From: Chitinophaga sancti
GTDB lineage: Bacteria; Bacteroidota; Bacteroidia; Chitinophagales; Chitinophagaceae
DNA: 64,000 nucleotides
Direction: 5' to 3'
Assembly (NCBI RefSeq): GCF_034087045.1
Contig: NZ_CP139247.1
Span: 8,256,844 to 8,320,843 of the forward strand
The notes under the pieces were generated by a model that saw only the letters and a program-made list of their open reading frames with translations, searched no databases and was not told where the DNA came from. A program made the position numbers and the translations under genes. This document shows, piece by piece, positions 28,301-37,600 of the stretch. Position 1 is the first letter of the stretch, and every line of letters starts with the position of its first letter.

Positions 28301-28712
28301 GACTGTCAAAGTAAGCACCCGCCAGTCCTCCATACCAACCCCACTCATATTCAGTATCCGTAGCAGCATGTACACCTACATACCCCCCACCGGATTGAAT
28401 ATATCTTTCAAAATCTGCTTCCTGGTAATTGTTCAGTACATCGCCGGTAGTGTTCAGGAAGATGACAGCAGCATATTTCTGCAAAGTATCTTCTACGAAC
28501 ATGTCGGCATTAGTGGTAGTGTCTACATCGAATCCATTTTCTTTCCCTAATTTTTCAATCGCCGCAATGCCGGCAGGAATAGAGGCGTGGTGGAATCCGG
28601 CAGTTCTCGAGAATACCAGCACCCTGGGATTACCGGGTCTGATCTTTGACTGGCAACCGGAAAGGATAATTCCGAAAAGCGCAGCCAGGTAAATAGCATA
28701 CCTCAATCGCAT
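25317..28712 (-). CDS. multidomain lipoprotein: ThuA, PQQ-type sugar dehydrogenase, PKD, cytochrome c and C-terminal beta domain
   Basis: 1131 residues from ATG 28712. Lipobox GIILSGCQS. Domains in order: ThuA-like (about 28-250; VGVHAATDTEYEWGWYG, FYTELGHTDAAYK), glucose/sorbosone dehydrogenase-type propeller (about 260-690; NICCHTGGSIAFGPDHLLYLS, GTRNPYRISVDRKTG), PKD (ASSDPDHDPLTYIWYLG-like segment near 730), a mono-haem cytochrome c with CKTCH near residue 870 and AMSAHPT as methionine ligand region, and a C-terminal jelly-roll domain resembling CBM6. It probably oxidises a sugar outside the cytoplasm and hands electrons to its own haem. Last gene of the cluster that starts at 33150; preceded by a terminator at 28732. 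Confidence 0.9.
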   Translation of the reverse strand: MRLRYAIYLAALFGIILSGCQSKIRPGNPRVLVFSRTAGFHHASIPAGIAAIEKLGKENGFDVDTTTNADMFVEDTLQKYAAVIFLNTTGDVLNNYQEADFERYIQSGGGYVGVHAATDTEYEWGWYGGLAGAYFDSHPAGTHKATLIVKDKSFGQLPDKWEHEDEWYNFKKISPNIKVIMTVDEKTYEGGKNGDNHPISWFHDYDGGRAFYTELGHTDAAYKEENVLKLLLSGIKYAIGKNQVLDYNLATTLRVPEEDRFTKNTLVSGEFFEPTEMTILPDLNILIAQRRGEIMYFNQQAHKLTQAGYLRVYYKTEVPNVNAEEGVLGISADPDFATNHYVYIYYSPVDTSVNRLSRFTFENGQIDSTSEKIVLQLYSQRNICCHTGGSIAFGPDHLLYLSTGDNSTPFDEPGQQYVSKGYGPLDDRPGHLNYDGRRTSANTNDLRGKILRLKINPDGTYSIPEGNLFKKGTPKTRPEIYAMGTRNPYRISVDRKTGYVYWGEVGPDANNDDPERGPRGYDEINQAKKPGNYGYPMFVGNNYAYHRYDYETGKAGAAFDPAKPVNDSRNNTGIRDLPPATPAMIWYPYDKSPDFPSMGSGGRNAMAGPVFYNEYYPQETRFPDYYSGKFFIYDWVRGWIKAVTFDKDGNLSKTEPFMPHTKFNAIIDMEMGPDGRLYVLEYGNGWFSKNKDAGLARIDFNGGNRAPVAKIQANKLSGGLPFKVKLTAKGSSDPDHDPLTYIWYLGNGNKKETKEPETEVTYAVAGEYAVSVEVLDDKGTSTRSEGIALYAGNETPEVKINITGNKTFYFSGKQVAYDVQVSDKEDANNIKPENMYIHAEYMEGSDQAAIPQQGHQIITGVIAGKNLFESGDCKTCHKLDEKSIGPSFKQVAEKYKEDPNAKDYLANKIIKGGGGVWGETAMSAHPTLTSGEAHQLADYVMSQSGDNKAPASLPQKGTVSPTAGKPENDNGVLYLVASYTDQGGPNIRPLTGTATAMLKSPKLVAANYDQSFGVTTFEANDIKFLIPTANSWVSYNNLDLTGVTGVGISYYSQESLQYGYNVQLFLDKESGTKLGEVVIGPGAKVKAPNTATINFAPVADGKLHHLYIKITAVDAGEKTSLGISRFELLSK

Positions 28713-28731
28713 GATAGTTGTTTTCGTGAAA

Positions 28732-28755
28732 AAAGCCCCCATTTCAGGGGGCTTT
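28732..28755 (-). terminator. intrinsic terminator between the two ThuA genes
   Basis: Nine-base stem 28732-28740 / 28747-28755 rich in G-C, loop ATTTCA, followed on the minus strand by a run of T. It begins 9 bases after the ThuA stop and overlaps the region just before the large ThuA gene's start, so the large gene may be transcribed separately or by read-through. Confidence 0.82.
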
Positions 28756-28763
28756 CTATATGA

Positions 28764-29531
28764 TTAGTAAAAGGTTCCTGCCGTGCTAGCGGTAGCGGCT
28801 TTCAAGCCCATCACATATCTCAGTCCGCCCAGTACATGCCGCATGTACATCTTATCGCTATACGATTCTTTAGTATGCCCCAGCTCTGTATAAAAAGCTC
28901 TGCCTCCATCGAAATCATGATACCATGCCATGGGGTGGTTATCGCCGTTCTTACCGCCTTTGTAACTGCTCTCATCTATTTTGATGAGCACATGTACATC
29001 GGGGTTCAGATCTTTAAAATTGTACCACTCATCCCACCTGGACCATTTATCGCCCAGGTGACGGGTGGCGTCGTTATTCTTGTCTACTACCTGCAGGGTA
29101 GCCTGCTGTTGTGCCGGATGACTGGTGAACCAGGCTCCTACCAGCTTATTGTACCATGGCCAGTCATACTCCGTATCAGTTGCAGCATGAATGCCCATGA
29201 AACCACCGCCTTTGTGAATATATTTTTCCATAGCGACCTGTTGCTTGTCATCCAGCACATTGCCTGTCGTATTTAAGAACAACACTGCCGCATACTTCTT
29301 TAGATTCTTGTATTCAAATGCACTGGCGTCTTCCGTGGTGTCCACATCAAATCCATTGTCCTGTCCCAGCTTGATGAAAGCAACTTTAGCAACAGGAATA
29401 CAATCATGACGAAAGCCCATCGTTTTCGAAAAAACCAGCAGGCGTGGACGATCCGCGGCTATCAACCGGGTCATAGGATACAACATCAACAGTGCGGTGG
29501 CACATACAATGCCAACAAACAGTTTTTTCAT
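28764..29531 (-). CDS. ThuA domain-containing secreted protein
   Basis: 255 residues. Signal peptide MKKLFVGIVCATALLMLYPM with likely cleavage near LIAADRP. The ThuA glutamine-amidotransferase-like fold is visible: LLVFSKTMGFRHDCIPVAK, FDVDTTEDASAFEYKNLKKY, GGGFMGIHAATDTEYDWPWY, GGRAFYTELGHTKESYSDK. ThuA-type proteins occur in trehalose and 3-keto sugar catabolism. Very similar to the N-terminal domain of the large protein at 25317-28712, so the two probably arose by duplication. Five bases separate it from the DUF1080 stop, pointing to one transcript. Confidence 0.92.
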   Translation of the reverse strand: MKKLFVGIVCATALLMLYPMTRLIAADRPRLLVFSKTMGFRHDCIPVAKVAFIKLGQDNGFDVDTTEDASAFEYKNLKKYAAVLFLNTTGNVLDDKQQVAMEKYIHKGGGFMGIHAATDTEYDWPWYNKLVGAWFTSHPAQQQATLQVVDKNNDATRHLGDKWSRWDEWYNFKDLNPDVHVLIKIDESSYKGGKNGDNHPMAWYHDFDGGRAFYTELGHTKESYSDKMYMRHVLGGLRYVMGLKAATASTAGTFY

Positions 29532-29536
29532 ATTTA

Positions 29537-30241
29537 TTAGAGTGTTTTGATCTTGAGACTGCGGTAGCTCACTACATTGCCATGATCCTGCAGGGCGATG
29601 TGACCTTTCGCATATTTCATAAAACCTTCCCAGGTTTTAAACTTACTATTCGCTAACAGCTCCTTCCATTCGTCGCTGCCAATCGTGGTTTCAATGGTTT
29701 TAGTGCCATTGAGCCAGAAGGTAAGATGGCCGTCCTTTTTCAGGATGCGTGCTTTGTTCCACTCTCCTACTGGTTTTGCAGCCTCTTTGGTTGATTTCTT
29801 CAAATCATACAGATCGCCTGAATTATGTTTAGGATATTTACCATCCGGATGACGGGCATCGTCCAGCACCTGCATTTCAGCACCTGTCAGATAGGTAGCA
29901 CCATATTTCGGATCTTCATGTACGCTGAAGATCAGGCCACTGTTGCCACCTTCAGAGATCTTCCATTCGTAGGTAAAATCGTAGTTTTCATATTCATCGT
30001 TGGTAACGAGGTCGCCACCACCTTTCTTCACAGCAGTATCGAGTACAAATGCGCCATCAGTTACCTTCCACCTGTCAGTAGCAGTGGATTGCAGATAAGA
30101 GTGCCAGCCTGTAGTCGTCTTGCCATCAAATAATAATTTCCAGCCGTCCTTTTGTTCCTTTGCAGTTAAAGTATTGGGTTGTTGCGCGAAAACAGCGACC
30201 GACGAGAGACTGAGCGCCAAAACGGGAATGAGCAATTTCAT
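29537..30241 (-). CDS. DUF1080 (3-keto-disaccharide hydrolase family) protein, secreted
   Basis: 234 residues from ATG 30241 (MKLLIPVLALSLSSVAVFAQ), which gives a clean signal peptide; upstream in-frame codons to 30316 do not. One DUF1080 domain: WKLLFDGKTTTGWHSY, GGDLVTNDEYENYDFTYEW, KISEGGNSGLIFSVHED, MQVLDDARHPDGKYPKHNSGDLYDL, IALQDHGNVVSYRSLKIKTL. Closely related to the second domain of the gene at 1-1207. Likely hydrolyses 3-keto glycosides made by an extracytoplasmic dehydrogenase. Confidence 0.92.
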   Translation of the reverse strand: MKLLIPVLALSLSSVAVFAQQPNTLTAKEQKDGWKLLFDGKTTTGWHSYLQSTATDRWKVTDGAFVLDTAVKKGGGDLVTNDEYENYDFTYEWKISEGGNSGLIFSVHEDPKYGATYLTGAEMQVLDDARHPDGKYPKHNSGDLYDLKKSTKEAAKPVGEWNKARILKKDGHLTFWLNGTKTIETTIGSDEWKELLANSKFKTWEGFMKYAKGHIALQDHGNVVSYRSLKIKTL

Positions 30242-30370
30242 ATGATGAATGGATTTGTTTGGGTTTGGAATTTTAGCAAAGCGGATTACGAAAGAATCAA
30301 TCAACGTAGTATACAATGGTTCCGAAGTTCACCCACAGAATGACATAGTTGAGACCCGTAAATTTATTGC

Positions 30371-30390
30371 ATCCGTAATCCGCTACGGAT
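30371..30390 (-). other. short hairpin after cytochrome c gene
   Basis: Seven-base stem 30371-30377 / 30384-30390, 10 bases after the cytochrome stop on the minus strand, without a clear T-run. Could be a weak terminator or 3'-end element in the 159-base gap before the DUF1080 gene. Confidence 0.35.
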
Positions 30391-30400
30391 AATTATTTGA

Positions 30401-30826
30401 CTACTTTAAAGACAGAATGTACTTCACCATTTCTTTGGCATCGTCTTTCGATACATTCGGGTGTGCCTGCATGGGAACTTCGCCCCAATGACCGCTACCA
30501 CCAGAGATGATTTTGTCAGCCAGCATTTCGATGTTTGCCTCAGAGGCTTCATATTTGGCAGCTACTTCTTTGTAAGCAGGGCCTACCACTTTCATATCTA
30601 CTTTGTGGCATGTCAGACAGTCCGACTGTGCAATCAGACCTGCGCCTTTCGAAGCTGCTGCTTCCGCTGCACCTTGCTTTACCATTGAGTTATCAACAGG
30701 CGCTTCGCTGCTGCTTGTTGATGTGTCTTTCTTCTCGCTGCTGTTATCGCTACCACCACATGAGGCTAAGAAAAATGCACTTAATACGAATGGTGCCAGA
30801 TAACGCATTCTCATTTTAGATTCCAT
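30401..30826 (-). CDS. mono-haem cytochrome c lipoprotein
   Basis: 141 residues. Lipobox LASCGG with C23 as lipid-modified cysteine, a low-complexity Ser/Glu/Asp linker, then a class I cytochrome c domain with C70-LT-C73-H74 and the methionine ligand in PMQAHPNVSKDDAKEMV. The domain closely resembles the cytochrome module inside the large ThuA protein at 25317 (same spacing of CxxCHK, VGP, KIISGGxGxWGE, MxAHP). It probably accepts electrons from an extracytoplasmic sugar dehydrogenase. Confidence 0.93.
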   Translation of the reverse strand: MESKMRMRYLAPFVLSAFFLASCGGSDNSSEKKDTSTSSSEAPVDNSMVKQGAAEAAASKGAGLIAQSDCLTCHKVDMKVVGPAYKEVAAKYEASEANIEMLADKIISGGSGHWGEVPMQAHPNVSKDDAKEMVKYILSLK

Positions 30827-30918
30827 TTTATAAGTCCTATTTCAGATTATGACAAATACAGATTGTGTAATATAAGCAACCTTATAATTTAAATACGATA
30901 ATTATGATGAAAAGCGCC

Positions 30919-31974
30919 TTATTCCAGACCGAGTACCTTTCTGTTCAGACTTTCGTCCGCGCCTGCACTGGCAAAATCGTCGAACGCCTTTTCTGTCACA
31001 CGAATAATGTGATCTTTGATGAACGGTGCACCCTCTCTCGCACCATCTTCCGGATGCTTCAGGCAGCACTCCCATTCCATCACCGCCCAACCTGAAAAAT
31101 CATATTGCGTGAGCTTACTGAACACGGCTTTAAAATCAACCTGACCATCACCCAGTGAACGGAATCTACCCGGACGATCTACCCAACCCTGGTAACCGCC
31201 ATATACACCGGAACGACCAGTAGGATTGAATTCTGCATCTTTCACATGGAACATTTTGATCTTTTCATGATAGATGTCGATATATTCCAGGTAGTCGAGA
31301 CATTGTAATACAAAATGACTTGGGTCGTATAGCAAACAGGCACGTTTATGATTACCAGTCGCTTCCAGGAAACGTTCGTAAGTAACGCCATCATGCAGAT
31401 CTTCACCGGGGTGAATTTCATAACAGACGTCTACGCCATTCTCTTCAAATTCATTGAGGATCGGCAACCAACGATTCGCCAGTTCTTTAAACCCGGTTTC
31501 AACGAGGCCAGCAGGGCGCTGTGGCCATGGATACACCGTATGCCAGAGCAATGCACCACTGAAAGTAGCATGCGCATCGAGGCCCAGGTTACGACTTGCT
31601 TTTGCAGCATATTTCAGTTGCTGCACCGCCCATTCAGTACGTGCAGCAGGTTTACCTCTTTTGTCAGCAGGTGCAAATGCATCGAACAGATCGCTGAATG
31701 CAGGATGCACAGCTACCAGTTGTCCCTGCAGGTGAGTAGAGAGTTCAGTGATTTCCAAACCGGTAGATTGCACTAATCCTTTGATCTCATCAGCATACGT
31801 TTTGCTTTCAGCAGCCTTTTGCAGATCGAAGATATTTGGATCGGAAGTAGGGATCTGCACGCCTTTAAAACCTAAGCCTGCCGCCCATTTACAGATGCTC
31901 TCCAATGAATTGAAAGGGGCAGTGTCACCCAGGAACTGCGCCAGAAATATACCGGGTCCTTTGATAGTTTTCAT
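30919..31974 (-). CDS. sugar phosphate isomerase/epimerase family protein (TIM barrel)
   Basis: 351 residues, no signal peptide, cytosolic. AP-endonuclease-2/xylose-isomerase-like TIM barrel: LGFKGVQIPTSDPNIF, TELSTHLQGQLVAVHP, VDVCYEIHPGEDLHDG (metal glutamate and histidine), LLYDPSHFVLQ (aspartate, histidine), IKMFHVKDAEF, GWAVMEWECCLK. It follows the Gfo/Idh gene by 6 bases, a pairing seen often in catabolism of 3-keto sugars and inositols, where this enzyme would isomerise or split the keto product. Exact substrate unknown. Confidence 0.92.
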   Translation of the reverse strand: MKTIKGPGIFLAQFLGDTAPFNSLESICKWAAGLGFKGVQIPTSDPNIFDLQKAAESKTYADEIKGLVQSTGLEITELSTHLQGQLVAVHPAFSDLFDAFAPADKRGKPAARTEWAVQQLKYAAKASRNLGLDAHATFSGALLWHTVYPWPQRPAGLVETGFKELANRWLPILNEFEENGVDVCYEIHPGEDLHDGVTYERFLEATGNHKRACLLYDPSHFVLQCLDYLEYIDIYHEKIKMFHVKDAEFNPTGRSGVYGGYQGWVDRPGRFRSLGDGQVDFKAVFSKLTQYDFSGWAVMEWECCLKHPEDGAREGAPFIKDHIIRVTEKAFDDFASAGADESLNRKVLGLE

Positions 31975-31980
31975 AATAGA

Positions 31981-33150
31981 TCAGATTTCAAATTTTGTCC
32001 ATTTTTCGTTGCTTTGTCCTGATTTCACGACGTTCTCAATGAAGGCCATGCCTCTTACGCCATCATCCACACCTGGAAAATCGAGTGCCTCAGGTGCAGG
32101 TGTTTCACCATTTAATTTAGCCAGCAGCGTGAGTGCGAAGTTGCGATACAGGTTGCCAAAGGCTTCGAGGTAACCTTCCGGATGTCCGCCGGGAGTGCGG
32201 GTATTGTGGATGGCAAAACTACTTTGCAGGGCGCCATAGTTATTACCAGCGCGATAAATTTCAGTAGGTTTATCCAGCCATTTTACCAGCAGGGTATTAG
32301 GTTCCATCTGTGACCATTCGATACCGCCTTTTTCACCATATACCCTGATGGTGAGATTATTTTCTTCACCAGCCGCCACCTGGGAAGCAATGAGCACACC
32401 AGAAGCACCATTATCGAATTTCAACAATACCCCACCGTCGTCATCCAGTGCACGACCGGGAACTACGATATTGAGATCAGCACACAGTTTGTCTATTTTC
32501 AGTCCACTGATATACTCGGCCAGATTGGCAGCGTGGGTACCGATATCGCCCATACAACCTGCTTTACCAGAGCGGCTGGGGTCTGTACGCCAGGCAGCAC
32601 CTTTACTATCTTTTTCAGAGAAAGTGCTGAGCCACCCCTGTGGATATTCAACATAGACTTTTCTGATCTTGCCAAATACACCGTTTTTTACCATTTGCTT
32701 CGCCTGTTTTACCATAGGGTAACCAGTGTAAGTGTGGGTGAGCAGGAGGGAGAGGCCGGTAGCTTCCACCTTTGCTTTCAGTTGTTTGGCTTCTTCGAGG
32801 GTAAATGTGATGGGTTTGTCGATGGCTACATGAAAACCTTTTTCCAGCGCGAGCATAGCTGGTTCAAAGTGCACGTGATTGGGCGTAACAATGGCAATAA
32901 AATCCAGTTTTTCATCAGCCGGTTTGTTCGCTTCTGCCTCCAGCATCGTCTTATAGTCAGGATAAGTCCTGTCAGGGTGGAGGAACAACATTTCGCCGGA
33001 GGCTTTAGAGAGTTCAGGGTCAGAGCTGAAAGCACCTGCTTTCAATTCAATCAGTCCATCCATGTTCGCTGCAATTCTATGAATAGCACCGATGAAGGCA
33101 TTCTTACCGCCCCCAATCATTCCCATTCTTAACTTACGGTTCATTGGCAA
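31981..33150 (-). CDS. Gfo/Idh/MocA family oxidoreductase
   Basis: 389 residues. N-terminal Rossmann motif RMGMIGGGKNAFIGAIHRIA, the EKP-like motif as KGFHVAIDKPITFTLEEA, then the C-terminal alpha/beta domain with GCMGDIGTHAANLAEYISG, carrying the catalytic D-x-x-x-H pattern. No Tat or Sec signal, so it is cytosolic and NAD(P)-dependent. First gene of the cluster running to 25317. Start ATG at 33150 or 33144. It likely interconverts hydroxyl and keto groups of the imported 3-keto sugar. Confidence 0.92.
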   Translation of the reverse strand: MPMNRKLRMGMIGGGKNAFIGAIHRIAANMDGLIELKAGAFSSDPELSKASGEMLFLHPDRTYPDYKTMLEAEANKPADEKLDFIAIVTPNHVHFEPAMLALEKGFHVAIDKPITFTLEEAKQLKAKVEATGLSLLLTHTYTGYPMVKQAKQMVKNGVFGKIRKVYVEYPQGWLSTFSEKDSKGAAWRTDPSRSGKAGCMGDIGTHAANLAEYISGLKIDKLCADLNIVVPGRALDDDGGVLLKFDNGASGVLIASQVAAGEENNLTIRVYGEKGGIEWSQMEPNTLLVKWLDKPTEIYRAGNNYGALQSSFAIHNTRTPGGHPEGYLEAFGNLYRNFALTLLAKLNGETPAPEALDFPGVDDGVRGMAFIENVVKSGQSNEKWTKFEI

Positions 33151-33771
33151 ATACTTTTTGTTCTTTATGATAGGTTTGAGTTGTTTTTCACTACCCGCAG
33201 CATGTAACGGGGGGTTTGTGCACGTGATATTATCTCATAACGTCGTTGCTTCACAGCTTTTAAATGTAGAAAACTCCGGGGAAATTTCTATATGAAATTT
33301 ATTAATTGCCTGAAATAGGAGGATTTTTATTGACTCTATACGCTACTTGTATTATAAAAGTATTATAGTAAAAATGAAAGAAAAATATGAGTAAGAAGGA
33401 TAGAATGGTTTAACATACAAATGTTTATATAAAAAGAAAGAGCCTGATAAGACTATCCGGCTCTTGTTTACTATCCTATGAAAACCCTAATAATGTAAAG
33501 GTAGACTGTTGTAACAAATGAAGGTGTTAAACGGTCGTTAATAATATCTTTTTTTTAAAGTGTACTTTTTACAGCTTATTCTAATTGAAACCAGGAGGAT
33601 ATAGATGAAGGAATTGATTATATGGTGGTAAAAAATAGATTTTTGAGTAAAGCAACCAGGTCAATTATTTGCTTAAAATATTGATTATTAGCCATTTTAA
33701 TAATTCGATTTCGACCCAGGGTTGTCCGGTTATACTCATTTTTGTACATTGAGAACTATATAATAATACCT
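33151..33771. other. long divergent intergenic region with an orphan terminator and micro-ORFs
   Basis: Between the divergent Gfo/Idh and DUF4253 genes. It holds a minus-strand terminator at 33438-33465 with no gene in front of it, a micro-ORF of eight codons at 33605-33631 (MKELIIWW) behind an unusually perfect AGGAGG at 33593-33598, an overlapping 20-codon frame from 33622, and a 24-codon minus-strand frame at 33665-33739. None is long enough to call a gene. Possible small RNA or leader-peptide region. Confidence 0.45.
33438..33465 (-). terminator. orphan terminator-like hairpin
   Basis: Stem 33438-33444 / 33459-33465 with an inner helix 33446-33449 / 33454-33457 and loop AGAC. On the minus strand TCTTTTTAT follows. 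The nearest minus-strand gene starts 288 bases further on, so it must end a short transcript from 33465-33771 or insulate the Gfo/Idh promoter. Confidence 0.55.
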
Positions 33772-34395
33772 ATGAGCAAAGTTCTTTTATCCTTTGCGGC
33801 TGTCACCCTCCTTTTTTCCTGCACTTACTTTGGAAAAGAGGTACCCATCAGTGAACAGGATCGTGCTTTGGCGGATTCCCTGCATTTTGACCGGAGCGCT
33901 ATTTCCGCCATCCGGTCACTTACTACGGCACCGTTACATACCCTTGGAGAAGATGCAGGGGTAGAGTTTGAGTATAACCCCAAGCCAGAGAAATACGAGC
34001 GGATCCGCAAAAAACTGAGGTCTGCCGGCTATCTCCTCTTTAAATCTGAAGAAAATTACGGGAACCTTCCTGACCAATATGCCGTGATCAAATCCAATGA
34101 TCAGTTTGACATCATCCGGTTAAAATGCACGGCTGCTCCTAATTACGACATCTCCAATGATAGTTTACTATTCAGACTGCACGACTGGCACAATCGATAC
34201 TCCCTGGAGATCCTTGGAGCAGGTAGCGACTGGTTTGAGGCCAGAATAGCGCATATCCCACCCGCAGACCTCGATGCCTTTGCCAGGGAAATACATAATT
34301 TTTGTCCGGATATTGCTGAGGAAGGTGTTGGAAACGTGGAAGATCTCGTCCAGGAGCTAAAAGACACAAAGACTCTGTACCTCTGGTGGGATTAA
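33772..34395 (+). CDS. DUF4253 domain-containing lipoprotein
   Basis: 207 residues from ATG 33772 (MSKVLLSFAAVTLLFSCTYF), which starts exactly at a lipoprotein signal with lipobox LLFSC. The C-terminal half shows the DUF4253 pattern: DQYAVIKSNDQFDIIRLKCT, NYDISNDSLLFRLHDWHNRY, GAGSDWFEARIAHIPPADL, and the diagnostic end GVGNVEDLVQELKDTKTLYLWWD. The family function is unknown. It lies upstream of secA with a 217-base gap. Confidence 0.88.
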   Translation: MSKVLLSFAAVTLLFSCTYFGKEVPISEQDRALADSLHFDRSAISAIRSLTTAPLHTLGEDAGVEFEYNPKPEKYERIRKKLRSAGYLLFKSEENYGNLPDQYAVIKSNDQFDIIRLKCTAAPNYDISNDSLLFRLHDWHNRYSLEILGAGSDWFEARIAHIPPADLDAFAREIHNFCPDIAEEGVGNVEDLVQELKDTKTLYLWWD

Positions 34396-34612
34396 AATTT
34401 ATTTTTTCTGGTTTAACTGTCATCCTACGGCATTACAGCTTCACTATGTGCAAATAATTCCTAATTTTACGGGCCTTGCGCGAAACCCGGATAGCTGACA
34501 CCTTGTCACCGGTTGCTTTCCAAGCATAATATTTGGGTAAGGAAACAGAAATGGAACATAGGCATCCTATGGCCCTACAACTATTTTAACAATCATTCGT
34601 AATAAACTAGAC

Positions 34613-37600
34613 ATGTTAGGTTTTTTAACAAAACTTTTTGGCGGGCATAAATCGGAGAGAGACATCAACACGATCATGCCTTTAGTGAAAAGGATCAACG
34701 AGGAGTATGAAAAACTGCAATCCCTGCCTGTAGACCAGCTGCGTAACAAAACGCAGGATTTTCGCCAACGGATCAAAGCCCATTTGTCGAAGATTGACGG
34801 AGTAATTGCCGAGAAACAGACTGAAGCTGAACAGACTGAAGAAGTAACCGCTAAGGATACCATCTATCAGGAAGTGGATAAGCTGAAGAAAGACAGAGAT
34901 AAACAAATCGAAGAAATACTGAAGGAAATTTTGCCTGAAGCATTTGCGGTTGTAAAAGCAACTGCATATCTCTTCACCAATAATCCTACTATTACTGCAA
35001 CCGCCACTCCGCTGGACCGGGACCTAGCAGTAAGTAAGGATTACCTGACCATTGAAGGTGACAAAGTGACGTGGAAGAATACCTGGACTGCCGCTGGTAG
35101 TCAGGTAACATGGAACATGGTTCACTATGACGTACAGCTCATAGGTGGTATCGTACTCCATGAAGGTAAGATCTCCGAAATGGCTACGGGTGAAGGTAAA
35201 ACCCTCGTATCTACCCTGCCTGCTTATCTGAACGCATTGGCTGGCGAAGGTGTTCACATCGTAACGGTGAACGATTACCTCGCTCGTCGTGACTCTGAGT
35301 GGAATGGTCCTATCTTCGAATTCCTGGGTATCACTGTAGATTGTATCGACAAGCACCAGCCAAACACTGCTGATCGTCGTGCTGCCTACCTCGCTGACCT
35401 TACCTATGGTACTAACAACGAATTTGGTTTTGACTACCTGCGTGACAACATGGTGCATACACCAGACGAAATGGTGCAACGTAAGCACCACTTTGCAATG
35501 GTGGATGAGGTGGATAGCGTATTGGTGGATGACGCCCGTACCCCACTCATCATCTCTGGTCCGGTTCCCCGTGGTGAAGACCAGGAGTTCCATGTACTGA
35601 AACCCCGCATCCAACGACTGATCGATGCACAACGCGCAGCTACTTCCCAGTACCTGCTCGAAGCAAAGAAACTGATTGCTGAAGGTAAAGACGATCCTAA
35701 AACAGGTGGTCTGGCCCTGATGCGTGCATGGCGCGGTTTGCCTAAAAGCAGCTCGCTGATCAAGTACCTGAGCGAACCAGGTATTAAAGTATTATTACAG
35801 AAAGCTGAAAACTACTACATCGCCGACCAACAGCGCGAAATGCCTAAGGTAGACGAAGAACTGTACTTCAGCATCGACGAAAAGAACAACACTGTAGACC
35901 TGACAGATAAAGGTATTCACCTGATCACTCAATCCGGTGAAGATCCAAACTTCTTCATCATGCCTGATGTCGGCTCTGAGATCGCTGATCTCGAAAAGCA
36001 GGAACTGACAGCTGATGAGAAATTACATCGTAAAGAAGCCCTGCTGAAGGACTTCGCACAGAAATCTGATCGTATCCACTCCGTACAGCAATTGCTGAAA
36101 GCATACACCCTCTTCGATAAAGATGTGGAGTATGTAGTAATGGATGGAAAAGTGAAGATCGTAGATGAACAAACAGGTCGTATCCTGGATGGCCGTCGTT
36201 ATTCTGACGGTCTGCACCAGGCAATCGAAGCGAAAGAAAACGTAAAAGTGGAAGCTGCTACGCAAACATTCGCTACCGTTACCCTGCAGAACTACTTCCG
36301 TATGTATCACAAACTGGCAGGTATGACCGGTACAGCGGTGACAGAAGCAGGTGAGTTCTGGGAAATCTACAAACTGGATGTTGTTACCATTCCAACTAAC
36401 CTCCCAATTACCCGTAAGGATAATGAGGACCTGGTATACAAAACCAAACGCGATAAATACAGGGCAGTCATCGAAGAAGTGAAGAAACTGCAGAACGAAG
36501 GACGCCCTGTACTGGTAGGTACTACCTCCGTAGAGGTATCCGAGTTGCTGAGTAAGATGCTCACTTTCGAAAAAGTGCCACACAATGTATTGAACGCAAA
36601 ACAACACGCCCGTGAAGCACAAATCGTAGCAGAAGCTGGTCTGAAAGGTGCTGTGACCATCGCTACCAACATGGCAGGTCGTGGTACGGATATCAAACTC
36701 GGCCCCGGTGTGAAAGATGCAGGTGGTCTGGCTATCATTGGTACTGAACGCCATGAAAGCCGTCGTGTTGACCGTCAGTTGCGTGGTCGTGCCGGTCGTC
36801 AGGGAGATCCGGGTACTTCACAGTTCTTTGTATCTCTGGAAGATGACCTGATGCGTATGTTCGGTTCTGACCGTATCGCTGGTCTGATGGACCGCATGGG
36901 TTATAAAGAAGGCGAAGTGATTCAGCATAGCATGATCACCCGTTCTATCGAAAGAGCACAGAAGAAAGTAGAAGAAAATAACTTCGGTATCCGTAAGCGC
37001 CTGTTGGAATATGATGACGTGATGAACAAACAACGTACTGTGATCTATGCTAAGCGTAATCACGCCTTGTTTGGTGAGCGTCTGGCTATCGATGTGGACA
37101 ATGCATTCTATGATGTAGCTGAAAACCTGGCAACGACACATAAAGATACCGGCGACCTGGAAGCACTGAAACTGGATATCATCCTCAACTTCGCGATCGA
37201 TATCGATATCACGCAGGAAGAGCTGACGAAAGGTGATGTAAACCAACTGGCATCTAAACTGTACCACGCTGCGAAAGAAAACTACCAGCGCAAAGTACAG
37301 GAGATCGCACAGAATACATTGCCAGTAATCAAACAGATCTATGAAGAACAGGGTCACCATGTAGAAAATATCTCTATTCCATTTACTGATTTCGTGAAGA
37401 GAGGGGTGAATGTAATGGCGAACCTGCAGAAAGTAGTAGATACCAATGGGTATGAAACGATCAACTCACTGGAACGTAATATCACCCTGTCATTGATCGA
37501 TGATGCGTGGAAAGAGCACCTGCGTGCGATGGATGACCTGAAACAATCCGTACAGAGTGCGGTGTGGGAACAAAAAGATCCATTGTTGATTTATAAGTTC

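Noticed and set aside
34424..34612. tRNA or riboswitch before secA
   Set aside because: Some pairing exists (CGGGCC...CCCGG) but no cloverleaf or known riboswitch motif.
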